Assembly (NCBI RefSeq): GCF_004296935.1
Contig: NZ_SCVH01000106.1
Location: forward strand, 27,815-91,814
Reading direction: 5' to 3'
Origin: Reyranella sp.
GTDB taxonomy: Bacteria > Pseudomonadota > Alphaproteobacteria > Reyranellales > Reyranellaceae
DNA length: 64,000 nt
Shown in pieces: positions 24,693 to 34,677 of this stretch (positions are counted from its first letter, which is position 1; each line of letters opens with the position of its first letter). The notes beneath the pieces were generated by a model, which did not search any database, was not told where the DNA came from, and worked only from the letters and a program-made list of their open reading frames with translations. Position numbers and translations under genes: made by a program.

Positions 24693-25718
24693 ATGACATT
24701 CCCGGTCACCGAACACACCGTCAAGACCGCCCGTCACACCACGGGCTATCTCGCCTGCGGAGCGGAAGATGCCCCGCTCCTGATTTTCGTTCACGGCTGG
24801 CCGGAGCTGTCGCTGTCGTGGCGGCACCAGTTGCCGGCTTTCGCAGCGCTCGGCTTCCGCTGCATCGCGCCCGACATGCGCGGCTATGGTCGTTCGAGCA
24901 CCTACACGCGCCATGAGGATTTCGCCCAGGAACTCATCGTCGCCGACATGCTGGAACTGCTGGCGGCGCTCGGTCGCGACAAGGCGGTTTGGATCGGCCA
25001 CGACTGGGGCAGCCCCGTAGTGTGGAATATCGCCAGCCACCACCCGGAGAAGACTGTCGGCGTGGCGAGCCTCTGCGTGCCCTATCTCGCGTCGGGCTTC
25101 ACGCTCGACACGGTCGTGCCGCTGGTTGACCGCAAGGTCTATCCCGAGGCGGAGTATCCTGTCGGCCAGTGGGACTACCAGTGCTTCTACGAGGAGAGCT
25201 TCGACAAGGCGTGCAAGGGCTTCGAAGGCAACATCCGCAATGTCGTGAAGGCGCTGTTCCGCAAGGGCGATCCCAAGGCAATCGGCAAGCCCGGCCGCAC
25301 GGCCTCGATCCGCAAGACCGGCGGCTGGTTCGGCGGCGGCGCCTGCCCTGACGTGCCGCGCGATGGCGACGTCATCACCGAAGCCGACATGGAAGCCTAT
25401 ACCGCTGCGCTGACGCGCAACGGCTTCTTCGGGCCGGATTCTTGGTACATGAACCACAAGGCCAACGGCACCTATTCGGCGACATCGAAGAACGGCGGCA
25501 AGCTTGCGATGCCGGTGCTTTTCCTGCACGGAGCCTACGACACAACCTGCGAGACGATGCATTCCCGACTCGCCGACCCGATGCGTCGCGATTGCGCCGA
25601 TCTCACCGAAGTCGTGGTGAACTCTGGGCACTGGATGGCGCAGGAGCAGCCCGTCGCGGTGAATGCGGCGCTGGCAAAATGGCTGGCGGCCAAGCTGCCG
25701 GACTACTGGAAGATTTAG
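24693..25718 (+). CDS. Alpha/beta hydrolase, epoxide hydrolase-like
   Basis: A 341-residue alpha/beta hydrolase. HGWPE (residues 34-38) and the nucleophile elbow GHDWGS (Asp104) are the epoxide hydrolase/haloacetate dehalogenase signature, and SGHWMAQEQP near the C-terminus carries the catalytic His. Cap-domain residues include the YPVGQWDYQCFYEE stretch. It probably opens epoxides or esters with an aspartate nucleophile; the substrate is unknown. ATG at 24693 gives the family start. Confidence 0.88.
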   Translation: MTFPVTEHTVKTARHTTGYLACGAEDAPLLIFVHGWPELSLSWRHQLPAFAALGFRCIAPDMRGYGRSSTYTRHEDFAQELIVADMLELLAALGRDKAVWIGHDWGSPVVWNIASHHPEKTVGVASLCVPYLASGFTLDTVVPLVDRKVYPEAEYPVGQWDYQCFYEESFDKACKGFEGNIRNVVKALFRKGDPKAIGKPGRTASIRKTGGWFGGGACPDVPRDGDVITEADMEAYTAALTRNGFFGPDSWYMNHKANGTYSATSKNGGKLAMPVLFLHGAYDTTCETMHSRLADPMRRDCADLTEVVVNSGHWMAQEQPVAVNAALAKWLAAKLPDYWKI

Positions 25719-25727
25719 CAGGCGCTG

Positions 25728-25752
25728 GGAACCTCGGCCGGGGCTCCGCGTT
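25728..25752 (+). promoter_or_regulatory. EcfG-type (general stress response) promoter upstream of the CigR-like gene
   Basis: GGAAC at 25728-25732, 16 bases, then CGTT at 25749-25752, a full match to the EcfG consensus. It lies 72 bp upstream of the ATG at 25824, immediately after the epoxide hydrolase stop. Confidence 0.65.
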
Positions 25753-25823
25753 GTTGCCTTCGCCCAGCCATCGCCCGGCCATAAAGCGGGAGCTTGCTGG
25801 TGAGCCTTCCAGGAGGATCTCCC

Positions 25824-26342
25824 ATGCGAACAGCCCCGATTGCCTTCTTCGTCCTTCTTTGCGCTGCGCTCGCCTCACCTGCCTTCGCCCAGAAGGACAA
25901 GGACGACAGGCCCGGCCGCGGCGGCCCGCCCGACAAGGCCACGACGGCACCCGGCAAGGGTCAAGGCCAGGGGCAGGCACAAGGTCAGGGCCAGGGCGGA
26001 CCACAGGCCGCCGCACCGCAGGTCAACGTCGTCATCAACGACCGCGACCGCAACTCGGTCTACTCTTACTACCGCACGCAGTACGCTGCCGGTCACTGCC
26101 CGCCGGGTCTCGCCAAGAAGAACAACGGCTGCCTGCCGCCGGGCCAAGCCAAGAAACTCTGGGTGATCGGCCAGCCTCTGGCGGCCGGCATCGTCTTTTA
26201 TCCGCTACCGGGCGTTCTGCTTGCGCAGCTCTCACCCGCGCCCGCTGGCTATCAGTATGTGCGGGTCGCCAATGACATCCTGATGATGGCGATTGGCACA
26301 CGTCTGATCGCGGGTGCCGTGGCCGATCTCAGCAGCCTCTAG
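25824..26342 (+). CDS. CigR/RcnB-like secreted protein with a Gly/Gln-rich linker
   Basis: A 172-residue exported protein. The signal peptide MRTAPIAFFVLLCAALASPAFA is followed by a low-complexity linker (GKGQGQGQAQGQGQGG, about residues 46-61). The C-terminal domain has CPPGLAKKNNGCLPPGQAKK, the hallmark of the CigR/RcnB-type family, then a hydrophobic region YVRVANDILMMAIGTRLIAGAV. CigR was described as an anti-virulence regulator in Salmonella; RcnB is a periplasmic metal-homeostasis protein; the role here is unknown. AGGAGG lies 8 bases before the ATG. The EcfG motif suggests stress induction. The stop shares CTAG with the convergent gene. Confidence 0.82.
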   Translation: MRTAPIAFFVLLCAALASPAFAQKDKDDRPGRGGPPDKATTAPGKGQGQGQAQGQGQGGPQAAAPQVNVVINDRDRNSVYSYYRTQYAAGHCPPGLAKKNNGCLPPGQAKKLWVIGQPLAAGIVFYPLPGVLLAQLSPAPAGYQYVRVANDILMMAIGTRLIAGAVADLSSL

Positions 26343-26827
26343 CCTTTGGCGGTGCGCAAGGCGGCGCGCCGCTCCAGGCTTTCCTTCGGCCACATCTTCT
26401 TGATGTCGTAGAACTCACGCACCGAAGGTGTGCCTTCGGGCAGCTCGACCCAGGGCTGCTTGGACATGGTGAAGATGTGGATGTCGGGCGGCATGGCGTC
26501 GGGGTTGTCGAGCGTGCCGACGCGCACGAAACGCACGGCATCGCCCGCGCCCGGATAGTTGCTCCACACCGCGATGCGGCAGCTGGGGCAGCGCCAGATC
26601 TTCTGGCCCTTGCCGCTTTCCGACGGCGTCACCACCAGCTCCGGCTCGCCGTTCAGGAGCTCGACCCGGTCGGCCTCGATCATGGCGTTGAGCGCGAATG
26701 CAGTGCCCGTCTCGCGCTGGCACCAGCGGCAGTGGCAGCAGTGCACGAACATCGGCTTCGATGTCAGGCGATAGCGTACCCGGCGGCAGGTGCAGCCACC
26801 CTCATGAGTTTCCGTCTTGCTGGCCAT
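26339..26827 (-). CDS. GFA/CENP-V family zinc protein (glutathione-dependent formaldehyde-activating-like)
   Basis: A 162-residue protein with seven cysteines arranged as in GFA: GGCTCRRVRYR, VHCCHCRWCQRETG and CPSCRIAVWS, giving structural and catalytic zinc sites. The family adds glutathione to formaldehyde or has unknown activity; members are widespread in this context-free form. Start ATG at 26825-26827. It is convergent with the CigR-like gene and divergent from the SDR gene. Confidence 0.88.
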   Translation of the reverse strand: MASKTETHEGGCTCRRVRYRLTSKPMFVHCCHCRWCQRETGTAFALNAMIEADRVELLNGEPELVVTPSESGKGQKIWRCPSCRIAVWSNYPGAGDAVRFVRVGTLDNPDAMPPDIHIFTMSKQPWVELPEGTPSVREFYDIKKMWPKESLERRAALRTAKG

Positions 26828-26886
26828 GGCGCGAGTCTCCCGGCTAAGGTCCGCCCCTGAAATAGCATTGGGGCGGGAGAGAAGTC

Positions 26887-27675
26887 ATGGCCGGACGTCT
26901 AAAAGACAAGGTAGCGGTGGTGACCGGCGCGGCGCCGCGCGGCGAGGGTGTGGGCAACGGCATGGCGACGGCGATTTTGTTTGCGCGGGAAGGCGCCAAG
27001 GTCGTGCTGGTCAATCGTAGCGCCGAGCGCGCCGAGAAGCTTGCCAGGCAGATCAAGGACGAGGGCGGCGAGGCTTCCGTGTTCGCGGGCGACGTCGCCC
27101 AGGCCGATGTCGCCGAGGCAATGGCCGAGTTCACTGCCAAAAAATACGGCCGCCTCGACATCCTGCACAACAATGTCGGCATCGGCGGGCCGGGCACGCC
27201 CGAGACGGTGACGCTGGAAACCTGGAACAAGGTCCTGGAGGCCAATCTCACCACCACCATGCTGTGCAGCAAGTATTGCCTTCCGAAGATGAAGGAAGGT
27301 GGTGGCGGCTCGATCATCATGGTGTCGTCGATCGCGGGCGCCCTCGGCCTGATGGGCAGTCCGGGTGCAGTGGCCTATGCCACGGCCAAGGCCGGCCTGC
27401 ATGGTTTCACGCTCTCGGTCGCGGCCGACTATGCGACAGAGAACATTCGCGCCAACTGTATCGTCGTGGGCTCGGTGCATACGCCGATGGTGGCGCATCT
27501 CGGTGCCGAGGCACGCGAGCGGCGCAGGAATCTGGTGCCGATGAAGACCGAAGGCACGGCCTGGGACATCGCCCATGGCGCCGTCTATCTCGCCTCGGAT
27601 GAATCGCGTTGGGTGACCGGCGTCCTGCTGCCGATCGACGGCGGCTTGGTGGCGCTCCGGCAGTGGCCGCGCTAG
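26887..27675 (+). CDS. Short-chain dehydrogenase/reductase
   Basis: A 262-residue classical SDR. The cofactor motif is VTGAAPRGEGVGNG (TGxxxGxG with an insertion of extra residues), NNVGIGG replaces the usual NNAG, the catalytic Ser lies in MVSSIAGALG, and YATAKAG supplies Tyr/Lys. The C-terminal VTGVLLPIDGG is typical. It probably uses NAD(P)(H) on a hydroxyacyl or ketone substrate. GGGAGAG precedes the ATG. Confidence 0.9.
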   Translation: MAGRLKDKVAVVTGAAPRGEGVGNGMATAILFAREGAKVVLVNRSAERAEKLARQIKDEGGEASVFAGDVAQADVAEAMAEFTAKKYGRLDILHNNVGIGGPGTPETVTLETWNKVLEANLTTTMLCSKYCLPKMKEGGGGSIIMVSSIAGALGLMGSPGAVAYATAKAGLHGFTLSVAADYATENIRANCIVVGSVHTPMVAHLGAEARERRRNLVPMKTEGTAWDIAHGAVYLASDESRWVTGVLLPIDGGLVALRQWPR

Positions 27676-27676
27676 C

Positions 27677-29386
<1,710 letters not shown>

Positions 29387-29521
29387 AAACTTACCGGTCC
29401 AATCGACGTGTCGCGCTCAGGCGAAGCTGGCGCAGGTGAAGACGTACCGGTGTTGGCGATCAGCTATTCAAGCCGGCGAAAACAGGGTGCGGCGGCAATC
29501 TCGAGCACCCTTTGTAGGGCG

Positions 29522-29544
29522 TCCCGAGCAAATGGTACTCGGGA
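29522..29544. promoter_or_regulatory. Inverted repeat between the acyl-AMP ligase and EamA genes
   Basis: TCCCGAG - 9 bases - CTCGGGA, perfect 7-bp arms, within the 247 bp AT-richer gap upstream of the FAAL gene and downstream of the EamA/LLM gene pair (all minus strand). It may be an operator of the FAAL promoter or the end of the upstream transcript; no T-run follows on the minus strand. Apart from it I see nothing in the gap. Confidence 0.3.
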
Positions 29545-29633
29545 GCAACCATGTCAATATGCTAATCGCATCGCCAATGCGGAATAGCCCTACCGTCAGT
29601 GTGGTTCGAGTCGTCTCCCATAACCTACTGAGG

Positions 29634-30530
29634 TTAATCGGAAATCGCCTTCGCGCGCTCCGCCGCGCGGCGGTCGTGGTGCCAAGTATAAAGGCCGCTC
29701 GCCACAATGATGGCTGCACCCGCCAGGGTCCAATGATCGGGAATGTCGCCGAACACCAGCGCGCCCAGCACCGCGGCCCAGACCAGCAAGGTGTAGCTGT
29801 AGGGCTGCACGGCGCCGGCGTCGGCATGGTCGAGCGCCTTGATCAGTGCGTAGTGGGCGAGCGCGCCCAGCAGAGCGATGGCGATCAACAGGCCCCAGGC
29901 CGTCGCATCCGGCCAGCGCCACTGCCACGGGCCGACCAGGGTGGTGGCACCGAAGGCCACGAAGGCCGACCACACGAGCGTCGTGTCGGGCGAATCGGTG
30001 CGCGAGCAGAGCCGGACCAGGACTTGATAGCCTGCCCATAGAAGGGCGCCGAGCAGCGGCAGCAGCAGCGACCAGTCGAGCGCCCTGAGGCCAGGGCGCA
30101 CGATCATCAGCATGCCGACGAAGGCGACGGCCACGGCCAGCCAGCGCGCGAGGCCGGCGCGCTCGCCGAGGAAGAGTGCTCCCAGCGCGATCACGATCAG
30201 CGGCGAAGTGGCCGCAACGGCATGGGTGTCGGCCAGCGGCAGGTAGTTGAAGGCCAGCACGAAGACGGCGCTTTCCACCACCGCCAGCAGCGCCCGGCCC
30301 GCCTGCAGCCAGGGACGTTGCGTGCGCGCCGCCGTCAGCAGGCCGCGGCGGCGGACGACAAGCCAAGCAAAGACGCAGAAGACGGCGTAGCGAATCCACA
30401 TCATCTGGCCGATGGCATAGTCGGCCACCAGCCACTTGGAGATGGCGTCCATGCTGGCGAAACCTAGCATGGCGAGCATGGTGTAGAGGGCGCCGAGCGA
30501 AGTATTGCTGCGCGCCGCTGCCGATCTCAT
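29634..30530 (-). CDS. EamA/DMT family permease
   Basis: A 298-residue inner-membrane protein with ten predicted helices in two EamA halves (FASMDAISKWLVADY and, in the second half, ATTLVGPWQW, AHYALIKALDHADAGAVQPYSY). The family exports metabolites such as amino acids. Its ATG overlaps the stop of the LLM oxidoreductase gene (ATGA read on the minus strand, 30527-30530), so the two are translationally coupled. The substrate is unknown. Confidence 0.9.
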   Translation of the reverse strand: MRSAAARSNTSLGALYTMLAMLGFASMDAISKWLVADYAIGQMMWIRYAVFCVFAWLVVRRRGLLTAARTQRPWLQAGRALLAVVESAVFVLAFNYLPLADTHAVAATSPLIVIALGALFLGERAGLARWLAVAVAFVGMLMIVRPGLRALDWSLLLPLLGALLWAGYQVLVRLCSRTDSPDTTLVWSAFVAFGATTLVGPWQWRWPDATAWGLLIAIALLGALAHYALIKALDHADAGAVQPYSYTLLVWAAVLGALVFGDIPDHWTLAGAAIIVASGLYTWHHDRRAAERAKAISD

Positions 30531-31600
30531 TCCGCGGCGGCGACGCGGCGCGTCGGGGGACGGAAGGCGGGGATCACGCGTTCGGCGAAGAGTTTTAGGC
30601 TCTTCATCGTCTTCTCGCGCCCATAGTAGGGCGGATAGTGCAGCAGCAGCGAGGTCATGCCGGTGCGTGACTGCATCTCACGCAAACGGGCAATCACCGT
30701 CTCGGCCGAGCCATGCAACAGCGTGGTGGCCCGCAGGTCGTCGTAGCTGAGCTGGTTGCCCTTCTCCGACACCGAGCCGAGATAGCCGCTGGTGCCGGTG
30801 CCGCCGAAATGGGCGATGTGGCGCACGATCGCTTCTTCGGTGTCGGCGCGCGCCTGGGCATCGGTATCGGCGATATAGACCCAGCGCGCGATGTCGATGT
30901 TGCCGGCCGCCGGATTCTTGGCGCGCTCGACCGAGGCAAGGCTGAGCTCACGCTTGTAGAGCGCGGTTTGCGCTGCCAGCGTCTCGATGCCGGGCAAGGT
31001 CGACAGCATCAGGCCGAATCCGTTGCGGCCGCTGTAGCCGATGGAACGATCGGTGCCGCCCGCCATGTAGAGCGGCGGATGCGGCATCTGGATGGGATGC
31101 GGCAGCATCTCGTAGGGCTCCGCGACAGTGCCGCTGAAATACTTGCCCTTGTGATCCCAGCGACGGCGGTGCCAAGCGTCGAACATCAACCCGATCGCTT
31201 CCTCGACCATGTCGCGGCGTCCCTCGAAATCCTTGCCCAGCCCTTCGAACTCGTAGGGCCGATAGCCGGAACCCAGGCCGAGCCGAACCCGACCATTGGA
31301 CAGGATGTCGACGAAGGACGTGTTCTCGACGACACGGATCGGGTCGTAGAGGGGGAGCGTGATGACCGCGGCGCCGATGTTAATGCGGTTGGTTTTGGCC
31401 GACAGATAAGCCATGTAGGCGAAGCAGTCCGGCATGATGCCGTAGCCGGTCGCGAAATGATGTTCGGCGATCCAAGCGGTATCGTAGCCCAGCCGTTCGG
31501 CTTCGAGGATCTCGTCGGTCGTGCGGGCATGCACGTCGCGATGCGGGTAAGGCTCTTCCGTCGGGTTGGGATGCGAGGTGAAAAGAACGCCGAATTCCAT
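30527..31600 (-). CDS. LLM class flavin-dependent oxidoreductase
   Basis: A 357-residue luciferase-like TIM-barrel flavoprotein: LGYDTAWIAEHHFATGYGI, NRINIGAAVITLPLYDPIRVVENTSFVDILSNGRVRLGLGSGYRP and a long insertion typical of bacterial luciferase-fold monooxygenases. It uses FMNH2 from a separate reductase. The ATG at 31598-31600 begins MEFGVLFTS, the normal start. It is the first gene of a two-gene operon with the EamA permease and is divergent from the DEAD-box helicase. Confidence 0.92.
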   Translation of the reverse strand: MEFGVLFTSHPNPTEEPYPHRDVHARTTDEILEAERLGYDTAWIAEHHFATGYGIMPDCFAYMAYLSAKTNRINIGAAVITLPLYDPIRVVENTSFVDILSNGRVRLGLGSGYRPYEFEGLGKDFEGRRDMVEEAIGLMFDAWHRRRWDHKGKYFSGTVAEPYEMLPHPIQMPHPPLYMAGGTDRSIGYSGRNGFGLMLSTLPGIETLAAQTALYKRELSLASVERAKNPAAGNIDIARWVYIADTDAQARADTEEAIVRHIAHFGGTGTSGYLGSVSEKGNQLSYDDLRATTLLHGSAETVIARLREMQSRTGMTSLLLHYPPYYGREKTMKSLKLFAERVIPAFRPPTRRVAAAE

Positions 31601-31906
31601 CTGGCCACTTTCCTCTGCGTCTTGGTCGAACCGATCCTATGGCTGCCTCTGGGTGCTGGCCATGCCACAGTTTCGCCACTTGACTTCGCTGCGCCGCACC
31701 ATCATAACCCCGCCAGCCCGCTGCTTCGTGGGCTGATCAAGGTTTCTCGCGATCGCGCGACGCGCCCCATTTCTTGTGACGGCGCTTCATCCCGAGACAA
31801 TCCCCAAAGCAAGAGCCGTCCCAGCCGCGCGCGGGAACGGGCCAAAAGCCGCCCTACATACGCGTGCCCGAAAGGCACGGTGGGCGGCGAGAAGGACTAT
31901 TTTCAA
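31601..31906. other. Intergenic region between LLM oxidoreductase and DEAD-box helicase genes
   Basis: About 306 bp of divergent spacing. No gene is seen. It must hold the promoters of both genes; the leader of the helicase contains the hairpin annotated separately. A GGAAC at 31834-31838 lacks the matching GTT. Confidence 0.6.
31863..31879 (+). promoter_or_regulatory. Leader hairpin before the RhlE-like helicase gene
   Basis: CGTGCC-CGAAA-GGCACG is a perfect 6-bp GC stem with a five-base CGAAA loop, ending 27 bp before the GTG start at 31907. DEAD-box helicase mRNAs often have structured, cold-regulated or autoregulated leaders; whether this one is regulatory is inference. Confidence 0.35.
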
Positions 31907-33643
31907 GTGAGTGAAGTTTCGTTTGCGGATCTCGGCCTGTCCGAGCCGCTGCTGCGTGCCCTGCACGGAGCGAAGTACACCACCCCCACGCCGATCCAGG
32001 CGCGTACCATTCCGGCGCTGCTCAAGGGCCGCGACGTGCTGGGCATCGCCCAGACCGGCACCGGCAAGACGGCGGCTTTCGCGCTGCCCGTCCTGCAGCT
32101 GCTTGCCGCTTCCGGCGAACGCGCCCAGCCGAAGAGCCCGCGGGCGCTCGTGCTGGCGCCGACCCGTGAGCTTGCCGTGCAGATCGCGCGCAGCTTCGAC
32201 ACCTACGGCCGCGGCCTCGGCCTGCGCCTGTGCACCGTCGTCGGTGGTCTCGGCTACGGTCGTCAGATCGAAACGCTGGCGCGCGGCGTCGACATCCTGA
32301 TCGCCACACCCGGCCGTCTGCTCGACCTCGTCGAGCGCGGCAACGTGAAGCTCGGCAACGTCACCTTCTTCGTGCTCGACGAAGCCGATCGCATGTTCGA
32401 CATGGGCTTCATCCGTGACGTCCGCCGCATCGCCGGCTCTGTCTCGAAGAACCGCCAGACGCTGCTGTTCTCGGCCACCATGCCGAGCGACATCGCCAAG
32501 CTCTCCTCGGAGATCCTTAAGAACCCGGAGAAGGTCGAGATCGCGGCCCAGGGCAAGCCGATCGAGAAGATCGAGCAGCGCGTCTATTACGTGAACGCCT
32601 CCAGCAAGCGCCAGTTGCTGAGCCATCTGCTGTCCGACGCGGCGCTCGAGCGCGTGATCGTGTTCACCCGCACCAAGCGCGGCGCCAACCGGGTTGCCGA
32701 GGCGCTCGAGGACCGCGGCGTGCGTTCCGAGGCGATCCACGGCAACAAGAGCCAGAACGCCCGTCAGAAGGCGCTCGACAACTTCAGCCGCGGCAAGGCC
32801 CGCGTGCTGGTCGCCACCGATCTCGCCTCGCGCGGCATCGATGTGCAGGGCGTGACCCACGTCATCAATTACGAGCTGCCGGCCGACGCCGAGAGTTACG
32901 TCCATCGCATCGGCCGCACCGCGCGCGCCGGTGCCTCGGGCATTGCCGTGTCGTTCTGTGATTCGAGCGAGCGCGGCCAGCTACGCAGCATCGAGAAGCT
33001 CACCCGTCAGCCGATCGCCGTCGTGGCGACGCCGGCCAACGAGGACATGCCGGTAATGCCGGTGGTGGCACGCACCCGCGAGGAGCGCGACCCCCGTGAC
33101 GAGCGCGGTCGCGATGAGCGTCCGCGCGGTCGCGGTCCGGGTGGTCCCGGCCGTTCACGTTCCTTCGGCGACCGTCCGCGGTCGTTCGGCGGCGGCCATG
33201 GTGGCGATCGTCCCAACGGTCCGCCGCGTGGACCACGCCCGCAGGGCGATCGACCGCATGGTGATCGTCCTCAGGGTGATCGCCCGCAAGGTGAGCGCCA
33301 GTGGTCGCGGGGTGATTTCCGTGATCGTCCGCAGGGTGATCGCCCTCAAGGCGACCGTCCGCGTTCCTTCGGCGATCGTCCGAATGGCCCGCCGCGCGGC
33401 GACCGTTCTCATGGTGATCGCCCGCACGACGATCGTCCCCGCTTCGATCGCCCGCAAGGCGACCGCCCCCAAGGTGACCGTCCCCACGGTGATCGTCCGC
33501 AAGGCGACCGCCCGCGCTCTTTCGGCGATCGTCCGAATGGCCCGCCGCGTGGCGATCGTCCGCAAGGCGACCGCCCGCATGGCGACCGTCCGCGTTCGAA
33601 CGGCGGCGCCCGCCGCTTCGGTGGCCGGGGTCGCGCAGCCTAG
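31907..33643 (+). CDS. rhlE: DEAD-box RNA helicase, RhlE-like, with a GDRP-repeat tail
   Basis: A 578-residue ATP-dependent RNA helicase. The Q-motif region FADLGLSEPLLRAL...TPTPIQ, motif I AQTGTGKT, Ia PTRELA, II DEAD, III SAT, V VLVATDLASRGID and VI HRIGRTARAG are all present. Residues 388-578 are a low-complexity, strongly charged GDRPQ/GDRPHG tail that probably binds RNA. GTG at 31907 is chosen since GAGAAGG lies 10 bases upstream and the frame before it lacks similarity; an alternative GTG lies at 31880. RhlE helicases act in ribosome assembly, RNA turnover and cold adaptation. Confidence 0.93.
   Translation: MSEVSFADLGLSEPLLRALHGAKYTTPTPIQARTIPALLKGRDVLGIAQTGTGKTAAFALPVLQLLAASGERAQPKSPRALVLAPTRELAVQIARSFDTYGRGLGLRLCTVVGGLGYGRQIETLARGVDILIATPGRLLDLVERGNVKLGNVTFFVLDEADRMFDMGFIRDVRRIAGSVSKNRQTLLFSATMPSDIAKLSSEILKNPEKVEIAAQGKPIEKIEQRVYYVNASSKRQLLSHLLSDAALERVIVFTRTKRGANRVAEALEDRGVRSEAIHGNKSQNARQKALDNFSRGKARVLVATDLASRGIDVQGVTHVINYELPADAESYVHRIGRTARAGASGIAVSFCDSSERGQLRSIEKLTRQPIAVVATPANEDMPVMPVVARTREERDPRDERGRDERPRGRGPGGPGRSRSFGDRPRSFGGGHGGDRPNGPPRGPRPQGDRPHGDRPQGDRPQGERQWSRGDFRDRPQGDRPQGDRPRSFGDRPNGPPRGDRSHGDRPHDDRPRFDRPQGDRPQGDRPHGDRPQGDRPRSFGDRPNGPPRGDRPQGDRPHGDRPRSNGGARRFGGRGRAA
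33163..33620 (+). repeat. Degenerate tandem 12-15 bp coding repeats (GDRP tail of the helicase)
   Basis: Units built on GGTGATCGTCC / GGCGACCGTCC (protein GDRP plus Q/H/N and G) recur throughout the C-terminal third of the helicase. Two longer blocks starting with a TTCGGCGATCGTCCGAATGG core, at about 33369 and 33519, are nearly identical. The repeats are coding and in frame, and may vary in copy number between strains. Confidence 0.8.
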
Positions 33644-33662
33644 TCGCTTGTACCCAAGCGAC
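33643..33662. terminator. Hairpin between convergent helicase and hydroxyacyl-CoA dehydrogenase genes
   Basis: GTCGCTTG-TACC-CAAGCGAC is a perfect 8-bp stem with a 4-base loop filling the gap between the two convergent stop codons. No T-run follows on either strand, so it may act as a bidirectional end-stabilising or Rho-assisted terminator. Confidence 0.5.
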
Positions 33663-33664
33663 GG

Positions 33665-34594
33665 TTAGACAATTCCTTCCTCACGGAAGATTTCGAGACA
33701 CTTGCGAAGAGCGCGCTCATATCGGGCGCGCTCTTTCGCTATGGACTCATCGTTCCACGGAAAGAACCCGGCCTTGGTCTTGAAGCCGATGCGGCCCTCG
33801 TCAACGTTGCGCTGGAGCACGGGCGGCGGGCCGTCGGCATTGGTGAGGTCGGGCCAGATGATCTTCGCGACTGCGCAAGTCGTGTCCCAACCCGAATGCT
33901 CCTTCTGCATGATCGGGCCGGCAGCGGCGTAGCGGAAACCGAAGGAGAGACGCACCGTGGCGTCGACATCTTCAGGCGAGGCGACACCCTGCTCGATCAG
34001 CCATAGCGCCTCGCGCATCAGGGCGCCCTGGATGCGGTTGCCAAGAAAGCCGATCACGTCCTTCTTCACCTGCACCGGCCGTTTGCCCAGCGAACTCATG
34101 ATTGCGCCGACCTTCTCGGCAGTCGGGATGTCGGTGTGGACGGAGCGGACTACCTCGACCAGCGGGATCAGATGGGCGGGCATGAAGAAATGCAGCCCCA
34201 TCATGCGCGCCTGCGTCTTCAGGCCCTTGGCGATCTCGCTGATGGGGAAGCTCGATGAATTCGAGGTGAGGGCGCAGTCGGGCCGGGCCAGCTTCTCCAT
34301 GTCGGCGAAGATCTGCTGCTTCAGCACCAGGTCCTCGGTCACCGTCTCGACCACCATGTTGATCTTGGGCCACGGCGCCTCGGCCAGGGTCGCGTAGGTG
34401 GCGAGGCCCGAGGTGTCGGCGGGCTTGCCCATCGACGTCAGCGCTTTGCCAGCTGCAACGGCCAGGCCGTCGCGTGTGGAAGCCGAGCGCGACACCACGT
34501 CGACCCTCCAGCCGCCGCCCAGGAACATGGCGATGATGCCCACGCCCATGGTGCCGCCGCCCAGCACGAGCGCGCGTTGTTCGCTTTGCGACAT
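33665..34594 (-). CDS. 3-hydroxyacyl-CoA dehydrogenase
   Basis: A 309-residue HAD protein. The N-terminal Rossmann motif ALVLGGGTMGVGIIAMFLGGG binds NAD, SNSSSFPISEIA and MGLHFFMPAHLIPLVEVV are the central signatures with the catalytic His, and the C-terminal helical domain includes DVIGFLGNRIQGALMREAL. It oxidises or reduces a 3-hydroxyacyl-CoA; the exact chain length is unknown. GGGAGGACAAAGA precedes the ATG at 34592-34594, the chosen start; an in-frame ATG 5 codons earlier is possible. It is divergent from an enoyl-CoA hydratase gene, consistent with a beta-oxidation-like set. Confidence 0.92.
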   Translation of the reverse strand: MSQSEQRALVLGGGTMGVGIIAMFLGGGWRVDVVSRSASTRDGLAVAAGKALTSMGKPADTSGLATYATLAEAPWPKINMVVETVTEDLVLKQQIFADMEKLARPDCALTSNSSSFPISEIAKGLKTQARMMGLHFFMPAHLIPLVEVVRSVHTDIPTAEKVGAIMSSLGKRPVQVKKDVIGFLGNRIQGALMREALWLIEQGVASPEDVDATVRLSFGFRYAAAGPIMQKEHSGWDTTCAVAKIIWPDLTNADGPPPVLQRNVDEGRIGFKTKAGFFPWNDESIAKERARYERALRKCLEIFREEGIV

Positions 34595-34677
34595 TCTTTG
34601 TCCTCCCATATCGACGAGCCCCCGGGGGCGGGGCAATATCCGCGACCAATTCATCGGCTTCAACCCGGGGGAAACGC

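Noticed and set aside
31834-31838. GGAAC before the helicase gene as an EcfG promoter
   Set aside because: Sequence at the -10 distance is TACA, not CGTT.
33163-33620. The tandem repeats looked at first like a CRISPR array
   Set aside because: Units are 12-15 bp, contiguous without unique spacers, and code in frame for GDRP; there are no cas genes.
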